From: Candidatus Avelusimicrobium facis
Lineage (GTDB): Bacteria; Elusimicrobiota; Elusimicrobia; Elusimicrobiales; Elusimicrobiaceae
Assembly: GCA_900762815.1 (NCBI GenBank)
Contig: CAAFHX010000033.1
Coordinates: forward strand, 1-20,477
DNA length: 20,477 bases
Direction: 5' to 3'
The position numbers were made by a program, and so were the translations under genes. Shown piece after piece: positions 1-6,953 of this stretch. The notes beneath the pieces are model-generated. The model saw nothing but the letters and a program-made list of their open reading frames with translations, did no database searches and was not told the DNA's origin. Position 1 is the first letter of the stretch; each line of letters starts with the position of its first letter.

Positions 1-41
1 AACGGCAAAAACCATAAGGCTGAGGCCATTATAAAAATTAA

Positions 42-80
42 GGTCATGCTGAGGTGTCTCTGCTCAGCATCTTCCATTTT
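42..80 (+). repeat. Hairpin repeat, copy A
   Basis: A 39-bp unit beginning GGTCATGCTGAG and ending CTTCCATTTT. It folds as an 8-bp perfect stem (46-53 with 63-70) around a 9-nt loop. It matches copy B (121-159, opposite strand) at 31 of 39 positions and copy C (19465-19503) similarly. Two of the differences exchange both partners of a stem pair. Function unknown; it lies outside any gene, beyond the terminator of the 257-994 gene. Confidence 0.75.
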
Positions 81-120
81 CCTAAGTCGTTTATTAATAA
101 AGACAACAACCACTACTAGA

Positions 121-159
121 AAAATGGAAGATCCTGAACAAAAACCTTTCAGGATGACC
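121..159 (-). repeat. Hairpin repeat, copy B
   Basis: Inverted relative to copy A. Read on the minus strand it begins GGTCATCCTGAA and ends CTTCCATTTT. The stem is 131-138 paired with 148-155, 8 bp, with a 9-nt loop. Copies A and B face each other across an AT-rich 40-bp spacer (81-120), so 42-159 resembles a 118-bp element with 39-bp imperfect terminal inverted repeats. The outermost flanks show no clear target-site duplication. Confidence 0.75.
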
Positions 160-202
160 CCTTGTTTTATTTAACGGCAAAACAGCAAAAAGCAGAATAT
201 AC

Positions 203-232
203 AAAAAAATCCCCGCCGTACCATCAGCGGGG
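203..232 (-). terminator. Rho-independent terminator of the MgtE-N/CBS gene
   Basis: CCCCGC (211-216) pairs with GCGGGG (227-232) around a 10-nt loop. On the minus strand the stem is followed by a run of seven T (complement of 203-209). It lies about 25 bp past the stop codon of the minus-strand gene ending at 257. Confidence 0.8.
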
Positions 233-256
233 AAGCAAAAACCTCATATCAAAATC

Positions 257-994
257 TTAAAACCAGCCAAAGCGCTTCTTGGCTTGCGGCGGCGGTAATT
301 GCTCCGCGCCGACCACCCCCAGCACCCGGCCCTTTTCGTCCACCACGGGCACCAACGGCTGCCCCTGCAAAAGCAGTTCCCGCGCTTGCGTCAAAGCAGC
401 TTGCGGAGCCAACGCCTTCGCCTCCGTCATCACGGAGCCCGCCGTGCTGGCAGGCGCGTAAAAAGCCAGCTCCGCCGTGCGGATATAGCCCTTGAGCGTG
501 CCGTCCTTGGCACATACCAAGCAAGCGGCGGGCAATTTTTTGCGGGGTAAGGTTTTCAACTTTTCAATCAAATCAGTCAGTTTGGCTTCGGTGCGGAAAG
601 CCAAAAAACCGCCGCTCATCTGCGCCCCGGCGCTCCCCTGCGGCCACGCAGGAAACCCGGCCAAGGCGGCCACGATATGCTCGGGCAAGAGCGTCTTCAT
701 CTTTTCGCGCTGCGGCTGGGAAAAGGCCCCAAAAACCTTTACCGCTTGCGGCAAGGCCAAGCGCGAAAGCACATGCGCCGCCTGACGCGCCGGCAGCCGG
801 CGCAAAATGGCAGCCGCCGCAGCGGGGACCATGGGATTTAAGCACGCAATCACGCTTTCGGCCTTGAGCGGTTTTAAAAGCAGCACGGCCTCGTGCGTGG
901 CCAATGCGCCCAAGGCTTGGGCGGCGGCCGACGGCGCGGCGGAAATAAATTTTTCCGTCACCCACGGAGTCAAATTAAAATTGCCGTTATTCAT
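257..994 (-). CDS. MgtE-N-like and CBS domain protein without a membrane part
   Basis: A 245-residue soluble protein. Residues about 20-115 form short helical repeats rich in Ala and Leu (ESVIACLNPMVPAAAAAILR, then RLPARQAAHVLSRL), the pattern of the MgtE N-terminal superhelical domain, which is also related to FliG. Residues about 125-240 look like a CBS pair; the second CBS is clear (PLVPVVDEKGRVLGVV). In MgtE magnesium channels these domains sense Mg2+ and gate a membrane domain of five helices. That domain is absent: the protein ends at KKRFGWF and a terminator follows. It is therefore a stand-alone sensor or regulatory module, not a transporter by itself. An AAGGG box lies just before the ATG. 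It is transcribed divergently from the AlbA_2 gene. Ligand and partner are unknown. Confidence 0.7.
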   Translation of the reverse strand: MNNGNFNLTPWVTEKFISAAPSAAAQALGALATHEAVLLLKPLKAESVIACLNPMVPAAAAAILRRLPARQAAHVLSRLALPQAVKVFGAFSQPQREKMKTLLPEHIVAALAGFPAWPQGSAGAQMSGGFLAFRTEAKLTDLIEKLKTLPRKKLPAACLVCAKDGTLKGYIRTAELAFYAPASTAGSVMTEAKALAPQAALTQARELLLQGQPLVPVVDEKGRVLGVVGAEQLPPPQAKKRFGWF

Positions 995-1038
995 AGCCCT
1001 TGCTCTAAAAATGAAGTCTTTAAAAAACGCCTGTTTTT

Positions 1039-1056
1039 ATTATAATAAATATTATA
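1039..1056. promoter_or_regulatory. Divergent promoter region
   Basis: An AT-rich tract holds TATAAT on the plus strand (1041-1046) and TATAAT on the minus strand (complements of 1051-1056 and 1039-1044). It lies between the divergent genes starting at 994 (minus) and 1095 (plus). No convincing -35 box was seen for either direction. Confidence 0.45.
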
Positions 1057-1094
1057 CACGCGCCGCGCAAACGCCTCAAGCGCCGGGAGGCTTT

Positions 1095-2264
1095 ATGTTT
1101 TTTGATAAACCCGTACACGATTTAACCTTTGAAGACATTGTGGCCTTTTGCCAAAAGCAAGTGCCCGAAGGCAAACAGCTGGACTACAAATACCTCTTGC
1201 CCAAGAATAAAGAAAAATTCGCCAAGGTCATCGCCTCATTTGCCAATGCCCTGGGCGGTACGGTCATCATCGGGGTCAACGACGATAAAAACGACAAACC
1301 CCGCCCCCCTTTTACAGGCATTGCCTACCACGAAAAAATGCGCAATACCATAGAGGACATTATCCAAACTTACATTGACCCGGTGGTGTTTGTAGACGTA
1401 AACATTTGCGTCAGCCCCGACGGGCAGCGGATGTTCGTAGTGGTCAACATTCCCCAAAGCAACCTGACCCCGCACTTGGTGGGCAAGCTCAAACGCGCCT
1501 ACATCCGCACCGGGCAAAGCAGCCGCCCGGAAATTTTGGTCCACCCGGACAAGTTGCCCTGGCTGCTCAACCACCGCAAAAAATCCGAGCGCTTGCGCCA
1601 CATTTTGTACGATAAAGCCGAAAGCCACTTTGAAAATTACTTAAAGACCAAAAATGTTTCCTCTGCCGCGCTGACGGTGGCCACCCTGTCGCTGTTGCCG
1701 CTGTACCCGCAAGAAGCGCTGGCCGATTACCGCCAGCTGCCCCGGCTCATCGCCGTGTGCGCGCCGGAGCTGGCCCATGCGCCGCATATGACCCTGCAGC
1801 CCGTGCAAGACGGCGCTGCCTTGATAGACGGCAGCAGCCGCCACCGTATGGTGGAGTTCAACAGCTATGGCCTGCTGATGGACAAGTGGGACGCCGCCCA
1901 AACCGTACAATTTAACGGCCACGACACCCGCGCGCTGGATTTTGCCGCCCTGGCCCGGCGCACCGTGGCGTTCTTCCGCCGGGCGGAGGCTTTTTTTAAC
2001 AAGCTCTCTTTCGGCGGGCCGCTGTACTTTCGCCTCAAGCTGGCCAATGCCCGCGGGCTGCGCTCCTTATACCAGGCCAAGGCCGCCACGGTGCTGGAGG
2101 ACTATTTGCGCTTAGACGAAAACTACAATATCGCCGAAATAACGGCGCGGCGGGAAAGCATTTGCCAGAGCACCCTGCAAATGGCGGCGTGGTCCTTGGG
2201 GTTGCGGCTGAGCAACGAGGAAATCACCGCCTTGGTCCGCCGCTTATTGGAGGAAACTAAATGA
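1095..2264 (+). CDS. AlbA_2 (Schlafen-like) domain protein
   Basis: A 389-residue protein from ATG 1095, which has GGGAGG four bases upstream. The open frame extends further upstream to 807, but that part overlaps the divergent gene. Residues about 20-155 match the AlbA_2 / Schlafen-type putative nucleic-acid-binding domain: GKQLDYKYLL, then ASFANALGGTVIIGVND, then the strand VVVNIPQSN and GKLKRAYIRTGQSS. The remaining 230 residues are mostly helical and not recognised; there is no helix-turn-helix domain of the kind often found in AlbA_2 regulators. Its TGA overlaps the ATG of the following pilin gene (ATGA at 2261-2264), so the two are translationally coupled. A regulatory or nucleic-acid role is an inference from the domain only. 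Confidence 0.7.
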   Translation: MFFDKPVHDLTFEDIVAFCQKQVPEGKQLDYKYLLPKNKEKFAKVIASFANALGGTVIIGVNDDKNDKPRPPFTGIAYHEKMRNTIEDIIQTYIDPVVFVDVNICVSPDGQRMFVVVNIPQSNLTPHLVGKLKRAYIRTGQSSRPEILVHPDKLPWLLNHRKKSERLRHILYDKAESHFENYLKTKNVSSAALTVATLSLLPLYPQEALADYRQLPRLIAVCAPELAHAPHMTLQPVQDGAALIDGSSRHRMVEFNSYGLLMDKWDAAQTVQFNGHDTRALDFAALARRTVAFFRRAEAFFNKLSFGGPLYFRLKLANARGLRSLYQAKAATVLEDYLRLDENYNIAEITARRESICQSTLQMAAWSLGLRLSNEEITALVRRLLEETK

Positions 2265-2731
2265 AGAAAGGCTTTTCACTCATAGAACTGATGGTTTGCG
2301 TGATTATTATTACCGTGTTGACCGGGCTGGCGATGCCGTATTATTTCAATGCCGTGCAAACCACCCGCAACACCGAGGCGGTCATTTGGTGGAACCAAGT
2401 CAAGCGCATGGCCAGCCGCCAAAATATGACGGCCGAACGCGCCGCGCGCTATGAGCGCCGCGTCAACGAAGAGGGCAAACTCAAATATTTTACGCTGAAA
2501 CTTTTCTGCCGCATCAAACCGGGGAACGAACCCTGCTGGGAGGGCGAACTGCATGTGAAAAATCCCTCGCAGCATATCCAATATTTCTTGGCCACGCAGA
2601 ATAATTTTATGACGTTAACCTGTGTGCCCACCAACGGCGCGGGCGAGAGTTTCTGCCAAGGCTGGACCGGACGCGACGAGGGCCCGGACACCGAAATTGA
2701 GGGCCGCCCCGCCTACACCGTGCATTTTTAA
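2261..2731 (+). CDS. Type IV pilin-like protein (pilin 1)
   Basis: A 156-residue prepilin. The N-terminus MKKG|FSLIELMVCVIIITVL is a classic class III signal: a short charged leader, Gly before the cleavage point, Phe at +1 and Glu at +5, then the hydrophobic helix that anchors the subunit before assembly. The C-terminal half has a Cys pair (TCVPTNGAGESFCQGWTG) with ten residues between, probably a disulfide-bonded D-region loop. It overlaps the upstream AlbA_2 gene by 4 bp. It could be a pilus subunit, a minor pilin or a type II secretion pseudopilin; no pilus motor, peptidase or secretin gene is nearby. Confidence 0.85.
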   Translation: MKKGFSLIELMVCVIIITVLTGLAMPYYFNAVQTTRNTEAVIWWNQVKRMASRQNMTAERAARYERRVNEEGKLKYFTLKLFCRIKPGNEPCWEGELHVKNPSQHIQYFLATQNNFMTLTCVPTNGAGESFCQGWTGRDEGPDTEIEGRPAYTVHF

Positions 2732-2762
2732 GCCGGATTGCACGATAGAAAACGCCTGAAAT

Positions 2763-2772
2763 TTGCTATGAT
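2763..2772 (+). promoter_or_regulatory. Extended -10 promoter of the kdsA-cysE operon
   Basis: TTGCTATGAT, an extended -10 (TGn followed by TATGAT at 2767-2772) with no good -35 at 17 bp. The ATG of kdsA is at 2779, where transcription would be expected to begin. Confidence 0.5.
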
Positions 2773-2778
2773 GTAGGT

Positions 2779-3603
2779 ATGCAAAAAACGGTAAAAATCG
2801 GCAATATTAAAATTTCTAATAAACTCCCGCTGGTGTTTATGGCGGGCACCTGCGTGATTGAAAGCGAAAAACAGTACCTAGATACCGCGCAGACGCTCCG
2901 AAAAATCATCGCCAAAACGGGGCACCCATATATTCTGAAGGCTTCGTTTGACAAAGCCAACCGCACCTCGCTCAGCGCCTACCGCGGCCCGGGCTTGGCT
3001 AAGGGCTTGGCTATTTTGGAAAAAGCCAAACGCCTTACGGGGCTGCCTTTGGTGGTAGACGTACATGAGCCGTGGCAGGCCGAAGAGGTCGCCCGTGTGG
3101 CCGATATTTTGCAAATTCCCGCTTTTTTGTGCCGCCAAACCGATTTGGTGCTGGCCTGCGCCGCCACCGGCAAGGCCGTTAATGTCAAAAAGGGCCAGTT
3201 TTTGGCCCCCGGCGCCATGGAGCAAATCATCAAAAAAATTGAGTCCGAGGGCAACCGCAACATCCTGCTGACCGAACGCGGCGAATGTTTCGGTTACGGC
3301 GATTTGGTGGTGGACATGCGCGCGCTGGAAATCATGAAACAATTTGGCTACCCCGTAATTTTTGACGCCACGCACTCCGTGCAAAAGCCCGGAGCCTTGG
3401 GGTGTGCCACCGGCGGCAACCGCGCTATGGCCCCCGTCCTGGCCAAGGCCGCCACGGCGCTGGGCATTGCCGGGGTGTTTTTTGAAGCGCACCCGCAGCC
3501 GGACCAGGCCCTTTCCGACGGGCCCAATTCGCTGGATATGAAACAGGTTACGCAAATGACCCGCCAGCTGAGCCGTTTGGACGCTTTGGTCAAAACCTTT
3601 TAA
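2779..3603 (+). CDS. kdsA: 3-deoxy-D-manno-octulosonate 8-phosphate synthase
   Basis: A 274-residue cytoplasmic aldolase that condenses phosphoenolpyruvate with arabinose 5-phosphate to Kdo-8-phosphate, the committed step toward the LPS core sugar Kdo. Family motifs are present: KASFDKANR (55-63), DVHEPWQAE (94-102), RQTDL (119-123), NVKKGQF (135-141), DATHSVQ (196-202) and HPQPDQALSDG. Cys25, His199, Glu236 and Asp247 match the metal ligands of the metal-dependent class (Aquifex type), which E. coli KdsA lacks (Asn for Cys). The usual Pro before this Cys (AGPC) is Thr here (AGTC). It is the first gene of an envelope operon. There is no Shine-Dalgarno box before the ATG, and the -10 box ends six bases upstream of it. 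Confidence 0.97.
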   Translation: MQKTVKIGNIKISNKLPLVFMAGTCVIESEKQYLDTAQTLRKIIAKTGHPYILKASFDKANRTSLSAYRGPGLAKGLAILEKAKRLTGLPLVVDVHEPWQAEEVARVADILQIPAFLCRQTDLVLACAATGKAVNVKKGQFLAPGAMEQIIKKIESEGNRNILLTERGECFGYGDLVVDMRALEIMKQFGYPVIFDATHSVQKPGALGCATGGNRAMAPVLAKAATALGIAGVFFEAHPQPDQALSDGPNSLDMKQVTQMTRQLSRLDALVKTF

Positions 3604-3609
3604 CGCCCT

Positions 3610-3780
3610 ATGAGCCAACCCTTTTCCCCCACCTTCAAGTGGCATTTAAAAGTGTTGGCCGGGCTGCTGGCTTTGTGCAGCTTGGCATTTTTTGTTTTAT
3701 CCTATGCGGGCAAACGCTTGCCCGCGCCGTACCAAAAGAAAACTCCAGCCCCAGAAACCACCCCGTGGCTGAACAAGTAG
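3610..3780 (+). CDS. Small single-pass membrane protein in the Kdo operon
   Basis: A 56-residue open frame not recognised as any known family. Residues 1-12 are polar and basic (MSQPFSPTFKWH), residues about 14-33 are one hydrophobic helix (VLAGLLALCSLAFFVLSYAG), and the tail is Pro- and Lys-rich (KRLPAPYQKKTPAPETTPW). This suggests an inner-membrane protein with a short exposed tail. It starts 6 bases after the kdsA stop and ends 10 bases before kdsD, so it is almost certainly co-transcribed with both. In E. coli the phosphatase kdsC lies next to kdsD; this protein is far too small to be KdsC. A role in Kdo or LPS work is suggested only by position. Confidence 0.65.
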   Translation: MSQPFSPTFKWHLKVLAGLLALCSLAFFVLSYAGKRLPAPYQKKTPAPETTPWLNK

Positions 3781-3790
3781 AGGCATTGCA

Positions 3791-4786
3791 ATGAAACTGG
3801 ACCAACAAGATATTTTTAAAACCGCCCGTCATGTATTAGACGTGGAACACAAGGCTTTGGCCTTGTCGCGCAAGAGTTTGGATGAGGGTTTTTTCAAAGC
3901 CGTGCAAGCCTGCGCCCAAACCAAGGGGCGCGTGGTGGTGCTGGGCATTGGCAAGAGCGGCCTCATCGGGCGCAAAATCGCGGCGACGCTGGCCTCCACG
4001 GGCACGCCGTCCTTCTTTGTGCACCCGGTGGAAGCCCTGCACGGCGACCTGGGGATGATTATGAGCGGGGACGTCATTCTGGCCATTTCTTTCTCCGGGC
4101 AGACGGAAGAAATCAACAAAATTTTGCCCTCGCTGGCGCGGCGCAAGCTGACCATTATTTCCATGACCGGGCACGAAAATTCCAAGCTGGCCCTGATGTC
4201 GGATATTCACATTAAAATTTACATTGACCGCGAAGCCTGCCCCTATAACCTGGCTCCCACCGCCTCCACCACCGCCACCTTGGCCGTGGGCGACGCGCTG
4301 GCTGTGTGCCTGATGAAAGTCAAACACTTTGAAAAGAGCGACTTTGCGCTCTTCCACCCGGGCGGCTCATTGGGCAAGCTGCTCACGCAGCAGGTCAAAG
4401 ACTTGATGCGCAAGGGCAAAAACAACCCCACCGTCGGCCAAGAAGCCACCGTCAAGGACGCGCTGCTGGTCATGACGCAAAGCAATGCCGCCGGCGCCAC
4501 CAGCATCGTAGACAAAAAAGGCAAACTGCTGGGGTATTTTACCGACGGAGATTTGCGCCGGGAACTGCAACGCGGCGAAAGCGTCATCAACAAAAAAATC
4601 GCTGAGGTGATGACCCGCCATCCGTACCATATTTTAGACACGGCCCCCGCCATAGACGCGGCCAAAATGATTCACGCCACCCACGTAGACAATATCCCCG
4701 TGCTGGACAAAACGGGCAAAGTGGTGGGCATCATTGACGAAAAGGACCTCATTGAATTTATTGCCTTATTGGATAAAAAAGCATGA
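3791..4786 (+). CDS. kdsD: Arabinose-5-phosphate isomerase
   Basis: A 331-residue protein (E. coli KdsD is 328) that converts ribulose 5-phosphate to arabinose 5-phosphate, the substrate of KdsA. The SIS sugar-isomerase domain spans about residues 38-175, with GIGKSG (52-57), the ISFSGQTEE loop (99-107) and TASTTATLA (157-164). HPGGSLG (189-195) is the family motif before the linker. Two CBS domains follow (about 205-262 and 272-325; NIPVLDKTGKVVGIIDEKDL in the second). An AGAGG box lies upstream of the ATG. Its stop overlaps the lptC start. The KpsF/GutQ paralogues have the same architecture, but location beside kdsA and the lpt genes supports KdsD. Confidence 0.95.
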   Translation: MKLDQQDIFKTARHVLDVEHKALALSRKSLDEGFFKAVQACAQTKGRVVVLGIGKSGLIGRKIAATLASTGTPSFFVHPVEALHGDLGMIMSGDVILAISFSGQTEEINKILPSLARRKLTIISMTGHENSKLALMSDIHIKIYIDREACPYNLAPTASTTATLAVGDALAVCLMKVKHFEKSDFALFHPGGSLGKLLTQQVKDLMRKGKNNPTVGQEATVKDALLVMTQSNAAGATSIVDKKGKLLGYFTDGDLRRELQRGESVINKKIAEVMTRHPYHILDTAPAIDAAKMIHATHVDNIPVLDKTGKVVGIIDEKDLIEFIALLDKKA

Positions 4787-5319
4787 AAAAAGCAGCTCTC
4801 TTTCTTTTGGGATGCGTGTTGCTGGGCGCCTGCAGCGGGAAAGACTCCTTTTCCCCCGATGACGGCGATATGCAGCGGGCGCTAAACGTCTCGCTCTTTG
4901 AATCCAAAGACAGCCAAAAGAAATGGATTTTGCGCGCCGACGAGGTGGACTTTGCCGACTTAAACAGCGCCGTGCTGCATCATCCGCGCCTGCTGCTGCG
5001 CGAAAACGGACAAGACAGCGCCCAAGTCAGCGGCGACAGAGGCACCTTTAACTATTCCCAAAAATTGGTCAGCATAGAAGGCAATGCACAAGTCCGTTCC
5101 TTTAAAGAAAAAGTAACCCTTTCCACCGACCGCTTTTTTTATGATGTGGATAAAGACCGCATCTGGTCCGACAAAAAAACCATCGTCGTACGCGGCCCGG
5201 CCAAAATCACCGCACGCGGCGGGATTGAAACAGACTCCAAACTGGTCAAAATTGAATTTAAAAAACAAAGCACCCAGCTGCCCCGCGATTTAAAGCAAGT
5301 GCCCGGGGTGAAGGCATGA
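4783..5319 (+). CDS. lptC: LPS export protein LptC, predicted lipoprotein
   Basis: A 178-residue protein of the LptC family (E. coli 191). LptC takes LPS from the LptB2FG transporter and passes it to LptA. The body has the repeated short beta-strands of the OstA/LptC jelly roll (VSLFESKDSQKKWILRADEV, then VEGNAQVRSF-like and LSTDRFFYDVDKDRIWSDKK, where the family pattern is L.T..L.yd...d.i.s). The N-terminus MKKAALFLLGCVLLGAC carries a lipobox with Cys17, instead of the transmembrane anchor of E. coli LptC, so membrane attachment is probably by lipid. It overlaps kdsD and lptA by ATGA on both sides. Confidence 0.88.
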   Translation: MKKAALFLLGCVLLGACSGKDSFSPDDGDMQRALNVSLFESKDSQKKWILRADEVDFADLNSAVLHHPRLLLRENGQDSAQVSGDRGTFNYSQKLVSIEGNAQVRSFKEKVTLSTDRFFYDVDKDRIWSDKKTIVVRGPAKITARGGIETDSKLVKIEFKKQSTQLPRDLKQVPGVKA

Positions 5320-6212
5320 AGCGGCTTCTATGGCTTTTGCCCGCGTGCGCGGTGCTGGGCGGATGTTTTTCTTTGCAGGAAGAAAAACCGCTGGCCGTGC
5401 CCGCACCCCGGTTAAGCGCCACGCAAGCCGCCGCCGGACAAAAGGCCCAACAACTCAAAGAAAAGAAAGACAAAGCCAAAGAATTTCCGACCGTTTTGGG
5501 AGGGGTGGTCTCCAGCGACCGCTGGGTCGTTTACACCGCCAAAGAGGAGGAAGAATTTGAAGGGAATGTGCATTATGACAACGGCACTTATGCCTTCCGC
5601 TCCGACTATGCCCTCTCCCAACGCAAAAAGAATTTGTTTACGGCCCGGGGCCATGTCTTTGCCCGTACCACCGACGAAAACGGCACTCTCTATACGCTGC
5701 AGGCCGACCACGCCCGCTACAATTACGCCACCGGGCAGGGCCAAGCCTCCGCCCAAGGCAAAACCCCCATTACGCTGACTTATCAAACCGCCGCCGGCGA
5801 CCGCGTTACCGCGCGGGCCCAAAAGGCGGAGTTTGATACCCGGCAAAAAATTTACATTCTCTCCGGCGCGGCCTTTATTACGTATCAAAACGCCGCCGGG
5901 GAGGAGAGCACCTTGCAAGCCGACCGCATCACCGCACGCCAGCAGGACCCATACGCGCTGCTGGAGGGAAACGCCGAAGTAAAAAATGCCGATTATACCT
6001 TGCAAGCAGACACCCTGGAATACGACGGCAAAAACCAAATGGCCTATGCCTACGGGCAGCGCCCCTTGGCCCAGGGCAAAACCGAGGACGGCACATTTGC
6101 TATAATAGCAGACAAGGTTACCGCGCAAACCGCCACGCGCCAAATCAAGCTCAGCGGGCGGGTGCAGGGGTGGGCCGTGTCGGATAAACTCAACCGGTCC
6201 AAAACCAATTAA
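5316..6212 (+). CDS. lptA: LptA-like OstA-domain protein, long and predicted lipidated
   Basis: A 298-residue protein with OstA/LptA repeats across about residues 60-290: EEFEGNVHYDNGTYAFRSD, LQADHARYNYATGQGQASAQ, LQADRITARQQDPYALLEGN and LQADTLEYDGKNQMAYAYGQ. LptA builds the periplasmic bridge along which LPS slides to LptD. E. coli LptA is about 185 residues with a cleaved signal peptide. This one is much longer, about two OstA units, and begins MKRLLWLLPACAVLGGC, a lipobox with Cys17. Residues 45-60 form a Lys/Glu-rich charged linker. It overlaps lptC and precedes lptB by 15 bases. The lipid anchor is a prediction; LptA and LptC families intergrade, so the assignment rests on gene order as well as repeats. 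Confidence 0.85.
   Translation: MKRLLWLLPACAVLGGCFSLQEEKPLAVPAPRLSATQAAAGQKAQQLKEKKDKAKEFPTVLGGVVSSDRWVVYTAKEEEEFEGNVHYDNGTYAFRSDYALSQRKKNLFTARGHVFARTTDENGTLYTLQADHARYNYATGQGQASAQGKTPITLTYQTAAGDRVTARAQKAEFDTRQKIYILSGAAFITYQNAAGEESTLQADRITARQQDPYALLEGNAEVKNADYTLQADTLEYDGKNQMAYAYGQRPLAQGKTEDGTFAIIADKVTAQTATRQIKLSGRVQGWAVSDKLNRSKTN
6097..6106 (+). promoter_or_regulatory. Possible internal promoter for lptB and cysE
   Basis: TTGCTATAAT lies inside the 3' end of lptA, an extended -10 (TGC followed by TATAAT) matching the elements before kdsA and guaC. No -35 at standard spacing is visible. It could drive lptB-cysE separately, or be chance. Confidence 0.3.
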
Positions 6213-6227
6213 TTTTTAGGATACTTT

Positions 6228-6947
6228 ATGCAACTGCGCAGCGAACACGTTATCAAAACCTACAAAGACCGCATGGTGGTCAAAGGGGTAGATATCCACG
6301 TCAAATCCGGCGAAATTGTGGGCTTATTGGGCCCCAACGGCGCCGGGAAAACCACCACCTTTTATATGATGGTGGGCTTCATCCGCCCGACGCAGGGCCG
6401 CGTGTTTATTGACCACGAGGACGTTACCCCGCTGCCCATGTACGAACGGGCGCGCCACGGGTTGGGCTACCTGGCGCAGGAGCCGACTATTTTTAAAGGG
6501 CTGACCGTAGAAGAAAACTTGCTGGCCGTGCTGGAACGTATTTTGGACGATAAAAAAGAACAAAAACGCCGCGTAGACGAGCTGCTGACCGAGTTCGGTT
6601 TGACCAAACTGGCCAAGCAAAAAGCCTGGACGCTCTCCGGCGGGGAAAAGCGCCGCATGGAGATCGCCCGCTGCATGATCAGCAACCCCAAAATCATTTT
6701 GCTCGACGAACCGTTTGTGGGGATTGACCCCATTACCGTCTCGGACCTGCGGCACATGATTTTCAAGTTGAAGGATAAGGGCCTGGGCGTGCTGATTACC
6801 GACCACAATGTGCGCGAAACCCTGCCGCTGACCGAACGCGCCTACTTGATTTACGACGGAAAAATCTTGGTAGAGGGCGACCAAAACACCTTGCTTAACG
6901 ACCCCAATGCCCGCCGCCTCTACTTAGGTGAAGACTTTAAAATGTAG
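6228..6947 (+). CDS. lptB: LPS export ABC transporter ATPase LptB
   Basis: A 239-residue ABC ATPase, the cytoplasmic motor of LptB2FG. Walker A is GPNGAGKT (35-42), the Q-loop Gln is in LAQEPTIF (82-89), the signature is LSGGEKRRMEIAR (136-148), Walker B is IILLDEPFVGIDP (156-168) and the switch His is in TDHNVRE (191-197). The GEKRR and EPF.GIDP forms are typical of LptB rather than of amino-acid transporters (LivG/LivF). TAGGA lies six bases before the ATG. LptF and LptG, the membrane partners, are not in this window. Confidence 0.96.
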   Translation: MQLRSEHVIKTYKDRMVVKGVDIHVKSGEIVGLLGPNGAGKTTTFYMMVGFIRPTQGRVFIDHEDVTPLPMYERARHGLGYLAQEPTIFKGLTVEENLLAVLERILDDKKEQKRRVDELLTEFGLTKLAKQKAWTLSGGEKRRMEIARCMISNPKIILLDEPFVGIDPITVSDLRHMIFKLKDKGLGVLITDHNVRETLPLTERAYLIYDGKILVEGDQNTLLNDPNARRLYLGEDFKM

Positions 6948-6953
6948 CGGCTT

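Noticed and set aside
1..182. AACGGCAAAA at 1-10 and 173-182 as a target-site duplication around the A/B repeat pair
   Set aside because: The copies lie 31 and 13 bp away from the repeat ends, not directly against them, and the word is simple and A-rich.
2878..3645. Long 255-residue open frame on the minus strand
   Set aside because: Antisense to kdsA; no recognisable domain and low-complexity Gly/His composition.
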